From positions 1 through 36,769 of the forward strand of contig NZ_JAMXLY010000035.1 of the NCBI RefSeq assembly GCF_024054555.1: a DNA stretch of 36,769 bases, written 5' to 3'. Source of the stretch: Segatella cerevisiae. GTDB lineage: Bacteria > Bacteroidota > Bacteroidia > Bacteroidales > Bacteroidaceae. The notes beneath the pieces were generated by a model, which was given only the letters and a program-made list of their open reading frames with translations, had not been told where the DNA came from and made no database searches. A program made the translations under genes and the position numbers. Of this stretch, positions 16,531 to 25,185 are shown piece after piece; position 1 is the stretch's first letter, and each line of letters opens with the position of its first letter.

Positions 16531-17415
16531 TCAGGAACCGCAAACGCCTGAAACAACCTTTTTATCTCTGATCTCAGCTTTATTCTTTTCACGCAGATAA
16601 CTCAACGCAGCTCCTATTGCCGTACAGAACTCACTGTATTTCGGGATTCGGAAACGGACGTTATACAATTTTTCCATAGAAGGATACACTTCCCTGCATT
16701 GGGGCAGAAGGGTGAGGTTTCCGATCATTACAAAATCCCGTATACCCGTATTCAAACTACTCAGAATACTGCTGCTCCCTATAGCCTGCAAGACCATATA
16801 GATGAGTCCGATGGCTATATCTTCACGAGACGCATTCGCCTTAGCATTACTGAACAAACTAGCTGTGGCAGACATCGGCAGTCCCGGAAGGGGTTTGGCG
16901 CAAATATCCTTGATGAAAAGATTGATATTGTAGATGTTGCCCTCTGTCGCCAGAGCCACGACCTGACGCATGTCATCTGTCTGCAGCATGATACGGCAAA
17001 GTCCGGCAAGCGTGCCTCCACCGATACCGATACCTCCGATATGCCGGATATCATCACCTACACACTGGACAAGGCTCGTACCTGTTCCCATAGAAACCAC
17101 CATCATCCTGTCCAGATTAGACTCATACCTGGCACCTAGTCCGTCAGCGATAAACTCCTCCGCCTTGGAAGTCGGCCTGCCATAGATATTCTCATTAATA
17201 TAGGCCGAACCTACACCGGTGAGTTTGATATGTTCCACCTCATCCAGACTGATCTTGTTTTCGTGAAGATATTTTCCGAAAGCACCATATAGGGAAGTTA
17301 TCGGGTCAGCAGCTGTAATACGCATGGGAGAGATGACGGCTCCTTCCTGATTGATTCCAACAATTTTCGTCGTTGAAATGCCTACGTCTATTCCGATAAT
17401 AATTTTCTTTTCCAT
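16531..17415 (-). CDS. coaW: Type II pantothenate kinase
   Basis: The 294-residue protein has the ASKHA kinase fold of eukaryotic/staphylococcal PanK: phosphate-1 loop IIIGIDVGISTTKIVG (5-20), KAEEFIADGLGARY near residue 84 with a likely catalytic Glu, VVSMGTGTSLVQC (about 109-121) and GGIGIGGGTLAGLC. It phosphorylates pantothenate in the first step of coenzyme A synthesis. Type II enzymes elsewhere are insensitive to CoA feedback; that is not visible here. The ATG lies only 4 nt beyond the -7 box, so the mRNA is predicted to be leaderless or nearly so. Confidence 0.9.
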   Translation of the reverse strand: MEKKIIIGIDVGISTTKIVGINQEGAVISPMRITAADPITSLYGAFGKYLHENKISLDEVEHIKLTGVGSAYINENIYGRPTSKAEEFIADGLGARYESNLDRMMVVSMGTGTSLVQCVGDDIRHIGGIGIGGGTLAGLCRIMLQTDDMRQVVALATEGNIYNINLFIKDICAKPLPGLPMSATASLFSNAKANASREDIAIGLIYMVLQAIGSSSILSSLNTGIRDFVMIGNLTLLPQCREVYPSMEKLYNVRFRIPKYSEFCTAIGAALSYLREKNKAEIRDKKVVSGVCGS

Positions 17416-17419
17416 ACTG

Positions 17420-17427
17420 CAAAGGTA
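17420..17427 (-). promoter_or_regulatory. -7 promoter element (TACCTTTG) abutting the coaW start codon
   Basis: The minus strand reads TACCTTTG, then CAGT, then ATG. With the usual spacing of -7 box to start site, transcription would begin at or within a few bases of the start codon. A TTGA at 22-nt spacing is the nearest -33 candidate. Confidence 0.5.
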
Positions 17428-17471
17428 AGCATTTTTAATATTATGGGAGTCAAGGATTTCTGAAAATTTAT

Positions 17472-17613
17472 TATCTTTGCACGAAGGAATCCAAAAACAG
17501 CCGATCCGGGAAATGAAAAGTGTATCATGCGACTAAATCCGGTTCCGGCTGCCGGAATTTTATCACTCTAGACCTTTGTCTATGCAGAAAGGTCTTTCTT
17601 AAAAGAAAATACG
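17472..17613 (+). promoter_or_regulatory. ligA promoter and structured ~130-nt leader
   Basis: TATCTTTG (17472-17479) is a perfect -7 box. The leader contains two hairpins in tandem. One at 17543-17557 (TTCCGG-CTG-CCGGAA) is followed by TTTTAT and so resembles a terminator. The other at 17570-17595 has perfect 8-bp arms AGACCTTT/AAAGGTCT and is followed by TTCTT. Two short open frames lie inside: MKSVSCD (17513-17536) and one of 14 codons (17527-17571) that runs through the first hairpin and stops at the base of the second. Regulatory function is inference. Confidence 0.45.
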
Positions 17614-19590
17614 ATGTCAGAAGAAAAAATGCAGGAACTTGTCGACCGCTTGAATCAAGCTTCCGATGCTTACTATAATGGGAAAGAGGAGATCATGACC
17701 GACTATGAGTGGGATCATCTCTTCGACCAACTCAAGCAAATGGAGAACGAGACCGGCATTATCCTCGCCGACTCTCCTACCAATCACGTCTCTGCAGACG
17801 ATATCAACGGTCAAAAAGAACCCCATGAGTTCCCCGCTCTGTCACTTGCCAAGACCAAAAAACCTGAGGATCTGGCCAAATGGGCTGAAGGGAAACCGAT
17901 TTGGCTGTCCTGGAAACTCGATGGGCTCACTCTCGTCGTCACCTTTGATGACGGGAAACTCACGAAGGTGGTAACGAGGGGCAACGGACATATCGGGACA
18001 AACATCACCCACCTTGCTCAGGCTATCGGGGGTATTCCCCAGAGTATCCCGTACAAAGGGCACGCTGTGATCCGCGGCGAATGTGTCATTTCCTACAGTG
18101 ACTTCGAGCGCTTTATCCTGGAGAGTGACGAAGACTATGCCAATCCCCGTAACCTGGCTTCTGGTTCACTGACCCTGAAAGATCCGCTTGAGGTCAAGCA
18201 ACGCCATCTGCAATGGATTCCTTTCACCCTTGTCTATACGGAAGAGGATATCCCTTCATGGGGAGAACGGATGAAATGGATTGAGAAAAACGGGATGAAA
18301 GCGGTTGACCGGACTTATATCAAGGACCCTACCCTCCAGAATATCGATAAGGTCATCGCCCAGTGGACACAGAAAGTCACCAACCGTGAGAACCCTTATC
18401 CTGTAGACGGATTAGTCATTGCCTACGACGACTGGAACTACTCCCAGACCGGATCAGTCACGGGCCATCATGCGACCAGGGCAGGGTTTGCCTTCAAATG
18501 GAAAGATGAAGATGCCCGCACGACCCTCGACCATATTGAATGGAGTTGCGCGACTTCCACCATTTCGCCTGTCGCCGTCTTCGAACCTGTCAGTTTGGAG
18601 GGCACTACCGTGAAACGCGCTTCCCTCTGCAATATCAGCGAATGTGAAAGACTGGGTATTGGGGACAAGGGGACTGTCATCAGGGTCATCAAGGCGAATA
18701 AGATCATTCCGAAAGTCATCCATGTGGATGAAAAGGTGGGCGAATTAAATATTCCAGACCACTGCCCTGTCTGCGGGGCTCCGACAAAATTGGTGATCAG
18801 TGAGAATAGTGATACGAAGACACTGCACTGCACCAACGCCAAATGTCCGGCAAAGCAATTGAAGAAATTTGCACGTTTCGTCAGTAAGGACGGAATGGAT
18901 ATAGACGGCATCTCTGAACAGACTTTGGATAAATTCATCAACAAGGGCTGGATCAATGAGTATGCCGACCTCTATTCCCTGCACTTACATGCCGATGAAA
19001 TAGCAGAGATGGAGGGATTCGGCGACAAAAGTGCCACCAACATCATCCAGTCCATTGACCATTCCAAGAAAGTGGAAGCCCGCCATCTGCTCTATGCCTT
19101 GAGCATCCCTTTATGCGGAAAGGATGTCTGCAACAGATTGCTGAGTACCTATCCCATAGATGAACTGGTCAAGGAAGCTTCTACCGAGAATATCAAGGAG
19201 GACCATTTCGCCCTAATCCCCGGAATAGGACCGGAAAAAAGCGCACAGGTCGTGAAATGGTTCCAGAATGAAGAGAATAAGGAGAAATACGGCAAACTCA
19301 GACAATGCCTTGAAGTGACGCAGAACAGCGGCGCTCCTCAAGGCAGGAGATGCGAGGGTCTGACTTTCGTCATTACGGGAAATGTCAACCACTACAAGAA
19401 CCGGAATGAACTTAAAGCTTATATTGAAAGCCAAGGTGGCAAGGCGACCGGTTCAGTGAGTAAGTCGACTTCTTTCCTGATCAATAATGATGTCAGTTCT
19501 TCAAGCAGTAAAAATCTGAAAGCTAGACAGTTGGGAATCCCTGTTATATCAGAGGATGAATTTATACAGAGATTCGCTGAAGAGGCATAA
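17614..19590 (+). CDS. ligA: NAD-dependent DNA ligase, divergent clade
   Basis: The 658-residue protein has the complete LigA domain order. Domain Ia contains AYYNGKEEIMTDYEWD. The nucleotidyltransferase domain has active-site Lys101 in SWKLDG, plus VTRGNG and AFKWKDE. The OB domain contains TTVKRASLCN. A zinc finger (CPVC then CTNAKC) and helix-hairpin-helix repeats follow, and a BRCT domain (from about 585) ends the protein. It seals nicks using NAD+. Several blocks differ from the usual housekeeping enzyme: VTRGNG for TRGDG, KANKIIPKV for RRAGDVIPQV, and Asn22 and Trp33 where E. coli LigA has His23 and Tyr35 in the NMN-binding site. From memory it resembles a clade frequent in Clostridia more than typical Bacteroidetes LigA, so it may be a second or transferred ligase. 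Confidence 0.9.
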   Translation: MSEEKMQELVDRLNQASDAYYNGKEEIMTDYEWDHLFDQLKQMENETGIILADSPTNHVSADDINGQKEPHEFPALSLAKTKKPEDLAKWAEGKPIWLSWKLDGLTLVVTFDDGKLTKVVTRGNGHIGTNITHLAQAIGGIPQSIPYKGHAVIRGECVISYSDFERFILESDEDYANPRNLASGSLTLKDPLEVKQRHLQWIPFTLVYTEEDIPSWGERMKWIEKNGMKAVDRTYIKDPTLQNIDKVIAQWTQKVTNRENPYPVDGLVIAYDDWNYSQTGSVTGHHATRAGFAFKWKDEDARTTLDHIEWSCATSTISPVAVFEPVSLEGTTVKRASLCNISECERLGIGDKGTVIRVIKANKIIPKVIHVDEKVGELNIPDHCPVCGAPTKLVISENSDTKTLHCTNAKCPAKQLKKFARFVSKDGMDIDGISEQTLDKFINKGWINEYADLYSLHLHADEIAEMEGFGDKSATNIIQSIDHSKKVEARHLLYALSIPLCGKDVCNRLLSTYPIDELVKEASTENIKEDHFALIPGIGPEKSAQVVKWFQNEENKEKYGKLRQCLEVTQNSGAPQGRRCEGLTFVITGNVNHYKNRNELKAYIESQGGKATGSVSKSTSFLINNDVSSSSSKNLKARQLGIPVISEDEFIQRFAEEA

Positions 19591-19629
19591 ACCGGCAATC
19601 AGCAATTACTTTCACCTACAGCATGCGTG

Positions 19630-20367
19630 TCAGAATGTCCATTTGACCGCGAGTGTCGGAATCGCATAAAAGCGGTTGTTCCGGCCATAGTCATTGTAAA
19701 CGAAATTATTGCTGACCTCCACTTCTCCGCCCAAACTGAGGGGGACTTCACAACCTTTCACCGCATTCAGATTGATCCACCACTGAGGTTCACTGGTTAT
19801 AATCCACTTGCCATTGACATGGGGATCATACCATGTATCACAAAAACCGGATAGGGTGATCAGGTTATGGGCAAGTTGCAAACCCCACACCTCAGTCAAC
19901 TGAAAACTGTTATAGGCATGGGCATGGTAATGCCGATTCTTGAAATAATATTTGTAGAGCGTCTGAACCGTAAACGTCGCACTATAACTCTTGTTATGCC
20001 AATTCCAAGCCGGTCCGACCAATACCGCATGCTGGAAACGCGTCGCCTGCCACATCTCTTCATCGGAACTCAGTCCGCCGTTATACTCGACATGAGCAGC
20101 AAACTGTTTGTTTTTCGAGACATTGATGTCTCTGCCGAATTCCAGGTAGGCGCCTGCTGCACCATCTCTCTGAAAATCCATATCTATAAAGGAATAGGTA
20201 CTGCCCCATTTGTCCGCCTTGAACAATTCGGCAGTTGTCGTCACACTCGGCCGGGAAGTCAAACTCTTATACAAAGAATGCCCCAAGTCATAATGAACTT
20301 GGATATTCTGGGCATTAATACTCACAAAAATCGTCATAAATACAGACAGGATGAAGTGTTTTTTCAT
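19630..20367 (-). CDS. DUF5020 family outer-membrane protein
   Basis: The 245-residue protein starts with a signal peptide (MKKHFILSVFMTIFVSINAQ) followed by NIQVHYDLGHSLYK. The rest is rich in alternating hydrophobic and aromatic strands (TYSFIDMDFQRDG, SATFTVQTLYKYYFKN, NFVYNDYGRNNRFYAIPTLA) and ends VKWTF with a terminal Phe, as expected of a beta-barrel. DUF5020 proteins are related to Tsx-like nucleoside channels; the substrate is unknown. The ATG at 20367 is preferred over an in-frame TTG at 20379. It converges with ligA and is divergent from trmD. Confidence 0.85.
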   Translation of the reverse strand: MKKHFILSVFMTIFVSINAQNIQVHYDLGHSLYKSLTSRPSVTTTAELFKADKWGSTYSFIDMDFQRDGAAGAYLEFGRDINVSKNKQFAAHVEYNGGLSSDEEMWQATRFQHAVLVGPAWNWHNKSYSATFTVQTLYKYYFKNRHYHAHAYNSFQLTEVWGLQLAHNLITLSGFCDTWYDPHVNGKWIITSEPQWWINLNAVKGCEVPLSLGGEVEVSNNFVYNDYGRNNRFYAIPTLAVKWTF

Positions 20368-20398
20368 CGGAAAAATCAAGTTGTTCTTTTATGGGGTG

Positions 20399-20406
20399 CA
20401 AAGTTA
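20399..20406 (-). promoter_or_regulatory. -7 promoter element (TAACTTTG) for the DUF5020 gene
   Basis: The minus strand reads TAACTTTG, a match to TAnnTTTG, 31 nt before the ATG at 20367. No clear -33 TTTG. Confidence 0.5.
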
Positions 20407-20489
20407 CGTCTTTTTTTACAAGAGTCATCATTCTTTCATGAAAAAGACAAAATCTGTAGAACTTTCTTGTATTAAACGCCTTTTTTCCA

Positions 20490-20497
20490 TATCTTTG
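20490..20497 (+). promoter_or_regulatory. -7 promoter element (TATCTTTG) close to the trmD start codon
   Basis: TATCTTTG matches the consensus perfectly. Only 8 nt separate it from the trmD ATG at 20506, so a leader of just a few bases is predicted. Confidence 0.5.
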
Positions 20498-20505
20498 CAT
20501 GAAGT

Positions 20506-21240
20506 ATGCGTATAGATATCATTACCGTTTTGCCAGAGATGATCGAGGGATTCCTCAACGAATCCATATTGGCACGTGCACAGAAAAAGGGTTTGGTAGA
20601 GATTCACCTCCATCAACTCCGGGATTATACTTTAGATAAATGGAGACGGGTAGATGACTATCCTTATGGCGGAAGTGCCGGAATGGTCATGCAGTGTGAA
20701 CCTATCGACAGGGCTATCACTGCGTTGAAAGAGGAAAGGGACTATGATGAAGTCATCTATGTTTCTCCCGATGGGGAACAGTTTGACCAGCACATGGCCA
20801 ATGATCTTTCCTTGCTCCATAATATCATTATTCTCTGCGGCCATTACAAGGGCATCGACCAGCGCATCAGGGACCATCTCATCACCCGGGAGATATCCAT
20901 TGGTGACTATGTGCTGACAGGTGGAGAACTGGCAGCTGCGGTCATCTCGGATGCTGTCGTCAGACTCCTTCCCGGAAGTATCAGTGATGAGCAAAGTGCA
21001 TTGAGCGATTGCTACCAGGATGATCTTTTGGCAGCTCCTATCTATACGAGACCGGCAGATTATAAAGGTTGGAAAGTACCGGACATCCTCTTGAGCGGAA
21101 ATGAAGCCAAGATCAGACAATGGGAACTGGATCAGGCCGTGGAGAGGACCAAGCAACTCCGCCCTGACCTTCTGGAAAAGCAAAACGGAAAATCGTTTGA
21201 TTTCAATTCGAGAACTGGACGTGGTTCAAAAGAAAAATAA
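20506..21240 (+). CDS. trmD: tRNA (guanine-N1)-methyltransferase
   Basis: The 244-residue SPOUT-class enzyme methylates G37 of tRNAs with SAM, which prevents +1 frameshifting. The start [20 protein letters not shown] is typical. The trefoil-knot SAM site is visible as [14 protein letters not shown] (about 107-120) and [14 protein letters not shown] (about 131-144). The domain with [20 protein letters not shown] follows. A Ser/Arg/Lys-rich tail of about 15-20 residues ([16 protein letters not shown]) extends beyond the usual end. It is not in the common rpsP-rimM-trmD-rplS operon and has its own promoter box. Confidence 0.96.
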   Translation: MRIDIITVLPEMIEGFLNESILARAQKKGLVEIHLHQLRDYTLDKWRRVDDYPYGGSAGMVMQCEPIDRAITALKEERDYDEVIYVSPDGEQFDQHMANDLSLLHNIIILCGHYKGIDQRIRDHLITREISIGDYVLTGGELAAAVISDAVVRLLPGSISDEQSALSDCYQDDLLAAPIYTRPADYKGWKVPDILLSGNEAKIRQWELDQAVERTKQLRPDLLEKQNGKSFDFNSRTGRGSKEK

Positions 21241-21454
21241 GTTTCTCAGTCAAAGGTTCTGTTGACTTTATAGCCATCAGGGGTTCACGATCGATTTCTA
21301 TTCAGTTCTACAGTTGATTTTTTAAGTGATATAAGTATTTATCAGACAAGTTATTAGGCACTTTCATTGAGACGTATTTTCTTCTAACAGTTCAAAGATT
21401 CGATTATTCCACCCTCATGGTTTCACGTTCCGGCACTTTCTAGCGGATATCCGT

Positions 21455-22318
21455 TCAATCCAAAGTGATTTCTCCCCTTTCCAACTTGGTGCAAAATTCT
21501 TCACCAAGAGAAAAACCTTCCTCATAGAGACGTTCTAGTTTGGCCGTATCTTTCTCCATCCGTTTCACCTCAATAGGCTTTTGCGGGCGGATACAAACCA
21601 GTTTTCCTTCATCCTCGAGGTCATCAACCATCTGAAGTAGGGCATTGTACGATTCGTGCCGCTTACTCAAAACCAGTCTCAACCGCGGGTAATTCTTATA
21701 GATAAAATGCGGGACTTTCCTGTCCTTGCCGTCATCCCGCCAGCCCTTATTCCGTGTCAGTATCACCACGTTCCGGCTGTGTCCCATTGTTATTGCCCTC
21801 ATGACGGGAATGGAATCAATAATTCCCCCATCAAGCATAGGTACACCGTCTACACGAACGATTTTACTGACATAGGGTAACGAACTGGAAGCCCGCACGA
21901 TATCCAACACCCTTTGCTTGTCGGAAGTCTCCGTGAGGTACATGCTGCGCCCGGTACTGCAGTTGGTCGTCACCATCTCAAAACCTGAAGAATAGCGGAA
22001 GAACGTATCGAAATCAAAGGGCAGCAACTTCTTCGGAAACTTATCATATAGAAGTTTCTGGTCGAAGATACAGCCTTGCGTCACCAAATGCCGGATGCCG
22101 ATATAATTGTACCGGGCGAGATAGTCGATATCTGAGATGCGTGCTCTCCGAGGTTGTCGGGAGATATAAGACATGCCATTACAAGCACCGGCAGAGACGG
22201 CTACGACATATCTGAAATACAGTTCATGCTTCATGAAAGCATCCAGAACTCCACTCGTAAAGACACCTCTCATGCCTCCTCCTTCCAACACTAATCCGGT
22301 ATTTCTTATTGTTTGCAT
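21455..22318 (-). CDS. Patatin-like phospholipase family protein
   Basis: The 287-residue protein has the patatin catalytic signature: oxyanion loop GGGMRG (13-18), nucleophile Ser42 in VSAGA, and Asp in MLDGGIIDSIP. It lacks a signal peptide and is probably a cytosolic acyl hydrolase. The C-terminal part (from about 215) is charged and matches YjjU-type bacterial relatives in general layout. Physiological lipid substrates are unknown. It is transcribed divergently from the Xaa-Pro aminopeptidase gene. The 214-nt gap downstream (21241-21454, to trmD) shows no gene and only a short CGGATATCCG palindrome at 21444-21453. Confidence 0.88.
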   Translation of the reverse strand: MQTIRNTGLVLEGGGMRGVFTSGVLDAFMKHELYFRYVVAVSAGACNGMSYISRQPRRARISDIDYLARYNYIGIRHLVTQGCIFDQKLLYDKFPKKLLPFDFDTFFRYSSGFEMVTTNCSTGRSMYLTETSDKQRVLDIVRASSSLPYVSKIVRVDGVPMLDGGIIDSIPVMRAITMGHSRNVVILTRNKGWRDDGKDRKVPHFIYKNYPRLRLVLSKRHESYNALLQMVDDLEDEGKLVCIRPQKPIEVKRMEKDTAKLERLYEEGFSLGEEFCTKLERGEITLD

Positions 22319-22362
22319 ATAGGGTAAACGCTAATAATTTATAATTTTCAATCTTTAAGTCA

Positions 22363-22411
22363 ATATTTGTTGCAAATATAACACCTTTTTAGTTAAAAAT
22401 AAGTACTTTTG
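22363..22411. promoter_or_regulatory. Divergent promoter region with a central palindrome
   Basis: On the minus strand TATATTTG (22380-22373) is a -7 box for the patatin gene. On the plus strand TACTTTTG (22404-22411) is a -7 box for the aminopeptidase gene, 29 nt before its ATG. Between and overlapping the first box lies a perfect palindrome (22363-22379), ATATTTG-TTG-CAAATAT, which could be an operator or just AT-rich chance. Confidence 0.5.
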
Positions 22412-22440
22412 CATAGTTAAATTGAAAAAGTGATTAAAAT

Positions 22441-23853
22441 ATGTTGTTTAATAAAGAAACTTATGTACAACGCCGCGAGGAACTGAAACACCTCGTGAAA
22501 GAAGGTATTATTCTCTTCTTCGGCAATAATGAAGCACCTTGTAACTTCCCTGCCAATGGTTATTACCCTTTCCGGCAGGATTCGTCGTTCCTATACTATT
22601 TCGGATTAAACCGGGATGGACTTGTAGGTGTCATCGACATTGACAACAATCAGGAAACTTTGATCGGCGATGACATCAGCATCGATGATATTGTCTGGTA
22701 TGGTACAGTGGACAGTGTCCATGAAATGGCAGAACAGGCAGGGGTGAAAAACTCGGCACCTATGGACCAACTGAAAACGATTTGCCAGAAAGCCCTCGCA
22801 GAAAAACGCAAGATCCATTTCCTGCCACCTTACCGGTATGATATCAAACTGCAGATCTTTGACCTGCTGGGCATCCACCCGAACCAACAGGGTGAAGAAG
22901 CCAGCCTCGACCTGATCCATGCAGTTGTCACACAACGCTCAACCAAGTCTCATGAAGAAATCGAAGAACTCGAGAGAGCTGCTGTCATCGGTTATCAAAT
23001 GCATACTACTGCCATGCGACTGACCCGTCCGGGAGTGACTGAGAAATTCGTAGGCGGACAAGTTACCGGTGTAGCAGAATCTTATGGCGCAATGGTCAGT
23101 TTCCCGACCATCTATTCACAACACGGAGAGACCATGCACGGCAATCCTTCAATGAACAAATTGGAGTCAGGACGCCTGGTGCTCTGCGATGCAGGAGCCG
23201 AGACCATCAACAACTATTGCTCGGACAATACCCGCACCTATCCTGTAAACGGAGAATTCACACAACGCCAACTTGAAATCTACTCCATCGTGGAAGCCTG
23301 CCATGACTATACCATCAAAATCGCAAAACCGGGAGTAAAATGGATGGACGTGCATTTTGCAATCTGCAAACTGATGACCGAAAGACTCAAGGAACTGGGA
23401 CTGATGAAGGGTGATACCGATGCAGCCGTCAAGGCTGGTGCCCATGCGATGTTCCTGCCTCATGGACTAGGCCACATGATGGGCATGGATGTACACGATA
23501 TGGAAAGTCTCGGACAAACCTACGTCGGGTTCGATGAAGAAACGAGACCAAATCTGAAACAGTTTGGGACCAACTGCCTGAGAATGGGACGACGCCTCAA
23601 GGAAGGTTTTGTCGTCACTGATGAACCTGGCATTTACTTCATCCCGGCACTGATCGATGACTGGAAAGCCAGCGGACATTGCAAAGAGTTCATCAACTTT
23701 GACAAACTCGAGACCTATAAGGACTTCGGTGGAATACGTATCGAAGATGACGTCCTGATCACTAAAGACGGATGCCGGTTCCTGGGAAAGAAACGTATCC
23801 CCTACCATCCTAAGGATATCGAAACATTCATGGCAGAAAACGCCAAGGCCTAA
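22441..23853 (+). CDS. Xaa-Pro aminopeptidase (M24B family)
   Basis: The 470-residue protein has an N-terminal AMP_N domain (about 1-140, containing FRQDSSFLYYFGLN) and a C-terminal pita-bread catalytic domain. All five metal ligands are present: Asp in VLCDAGAE, Asp in CSDNTRTYP, His in FLPHGLGHMMGMDVHD, Glu in VTDEPGIYF and Glu in GGIRIEDDVLIT. It removes N-terminal residues that precede proline. There is no signal peptide, so it is cytosolic. It is followed by a strong hairpin and then a second, secreted peptidase gene. Confidence 0.94.
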   Translation: MLFNKETYVQRREELKHLVKEGIILFFGNNEAPCNFPANGYYPFRQDSSFLYYFGLNRDGLVGVIDIDNNQETLIGDDISIDDIVWYGTVDSVHEMAEQAGVKNSAPMDQLKTICQKALAEKRKIHFLPPYRYDIKLQIFDLLGIHPNQQGEEASLDLIHAVVTQRSTKSHEEIEELERAAVIGYQMHTTAMRLTRPGVTEKFVGGQVTGVAESYGAMVSFPTIYSQHGETMHGNPSMNKLESGRLVLCDAGAETINNYCSDNTRTYPVNGEFTQRQLEIYSIVEACHDYTIKIAKPGVKWMDVHFAICKLMTERLKELGLMKGDTDAAVKAGAHAMFLPHGLGHMMGMDVHDMESLGQTYVGFDEETRPNLKQFGTNCLRMGRRLKEGFVVTDEPGIYFIPALIDDWKASGHCKEFINFDKLETYKDFGGIRIEDDVLITKDGCRFLGKKRIPYHPKDIETFMAENAKA

Positions 23854-23858
23854 TCCTA

Positions 23859-23883
23859 TCAGGAGGAAAAGACTTCCTCCTGA
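23859..23883 (+). terminator. Perfect 10-bp hairpin after the aminopeptidase gene
   Basis: Arms TCAGGAGGAA (23859-23868) and TTCCTCCTGA (23874-23883) flank a 5-nt loop, 5 nt after the stop codon. No T run follows, so it may be a weak terminator or an mRNA 3'-end stabiliser. Confidence 0.5.
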
Positions 23884-23966
23884 CGAATTAAGATGACCAT
23901 TCGAAGGCCAAGTCCGAAGATTGGCATGTCAGTTAGAAATCATAATCAACAAATAAATACGAGAAG

Positions 23967-25169
23967 ATGAGAAAAGTATTAGTTCTTGCACTCTTGACCC
24001 TCTTTGCGACAGGATCAAATGCTAGGGTATTAAAAGATTCTGTAAACAGGAATAAACCGGTTTTTACGGTTATAAAGAAAAACCCGATTACAAGTATCAA
24101 GGATCAGAACAGAAGTGGCACGTGCTGGGATTACTCGACACTGAGTTTCTTCGAAAGTGAGATTCTGAAGAAGTCAGGTAAGACCTATGACCTCGGCGAG
24201 ATGTATGTCGCCAATAAAACTTACAGAGACCGTGCGATCATGAGTGTCCGCATGCACGGCGATGTCAGTTTCTCTGAAGGCGGCTCTTCCTACGACCCGT
24301 TGTATTGCATCATCAATTACGGCATTGTTCCAGAAAGCGCCATGCCGGCACCAGGTACACTCTATGGTGATTCCCTGGCAGATTTCGGTGAATTTTTCAA
24401 GGCAATGACTCCTTATGTCAAAGCTATTGCCACGAGCGATTCGAAGAAACTCTCCAACACCTGGGTCAACGGACTGCAAGGTATTCTGGACGCCTACCTC
24501 GGCAAATGCCCTGACCACTTCACTTATCAAGGCAAATCCTATACCCCGAAGAGTTTTGCAGCCAGCCTCGGCCTCGACTGGAACGACTATGTGAGTTTCA
24601 CCTCATATACCCACCATCCTTTCTGGACAGAGTTCCCTGTAGAAGTACAAGACAACTGGCGCTGGGCCCCAAGTTGGAACATTCCTATAGATGATATCTG
24701 CAAGATCATCGACAATGCCATCATGAACGGCTATACCGTCGCATGGGGTGGAGATGTCACAGAAGACGGTTTCACACGTAAGGGACTCGGTATTGCCTTC
24801 GACGAGAAGAAAGCCCGCTCCATGACCGGAACAGATGCCGATCGTTGGTTCAAACTCCCCAACAGCAAGAAGAAAGACAAACTTGACTCACTGGGCATCA
24901 ATGCACCGGAGATCGTTCCGACACAGGAAATGCGGCAACAGGCTTTTGACGACTGGGAGACCACAGATGATCACGGCATGCACATCTTCGGTATCGCCAA
25001 AGACCAGAACGGTAAGGAATACTATATGGTCAAGAATTCCTGGGGAAAATACGGAGACTATAATGGTGTATGGTATATGACCAAAGCCTATGTGGCTTAC
25101 AAGACAATGGACTTCATGGTCAACAAGAATGCTGTACCTAAAGATATACGTAAGAAAATCGGAATCTGA
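23967..25169 (+). CDS. Secreted C1B cysteine peptidase (bleomycin hydrolase-like)
   Basis: The 400-residue protein begins with a signal peptide (MRKVLVLALLTLFATGSNA) and then a papain-like fold. Oxyanion Gln47 and nucleophile Cys53 lie in SIKDQNRSGTCWDYS. The catalytic His is in TTDDHGMHIFG and Asn in MVKNSWGKYGDYNGVWYM. The spacing fits family C1B (bleomycin hydrolase/PepC), most members of which are cytosolic aminopeptidases. Export to the periplasm, predicted here, is the Bacteroidetes variant. Likely task is periplasmic peptide trimming. No consensus promoter box is visible in the short gap upstream. A strong terminator follows. Confidence 0.9.
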   Translation: MRKVLVLALLTLFATGSNARVLKDSVNRNKPVFTVIKKNPITSIKDQNRSGTCWDYSTLSFFESEILKKSGKTYDLGEMYVANKTYRDRAIMSVRMHGDVSFSEGGSSYDPLYCIINYGIVPESAMPAPGTLYGDSLADFGEFFKAMTPYVKAIATSDSKKLSNTWVNGLQGILDAYLGKCPDHFTYQGKSYTPKSFAASLGLDWNDYVSFTSYTHHPFWTEFPVEVQDNWRWAPSWNIPIDDICKIIDNAIMNGYTVAWGGDVTEDGFTRKGLGIAFDEKKARSMTGTDADRWFKLPNSKKKDKLDSLGINAPEIVPTQEMRQQAFDDWETTDDHGMHIFGIAKDQNGKEYYMVKNSWGKYGDYNGVWYMTKAYVAYKTMDFMVNKNAVPKDIRKKIGI

Positions 25170-25185
25170 TCAAGATTCATTTCAT

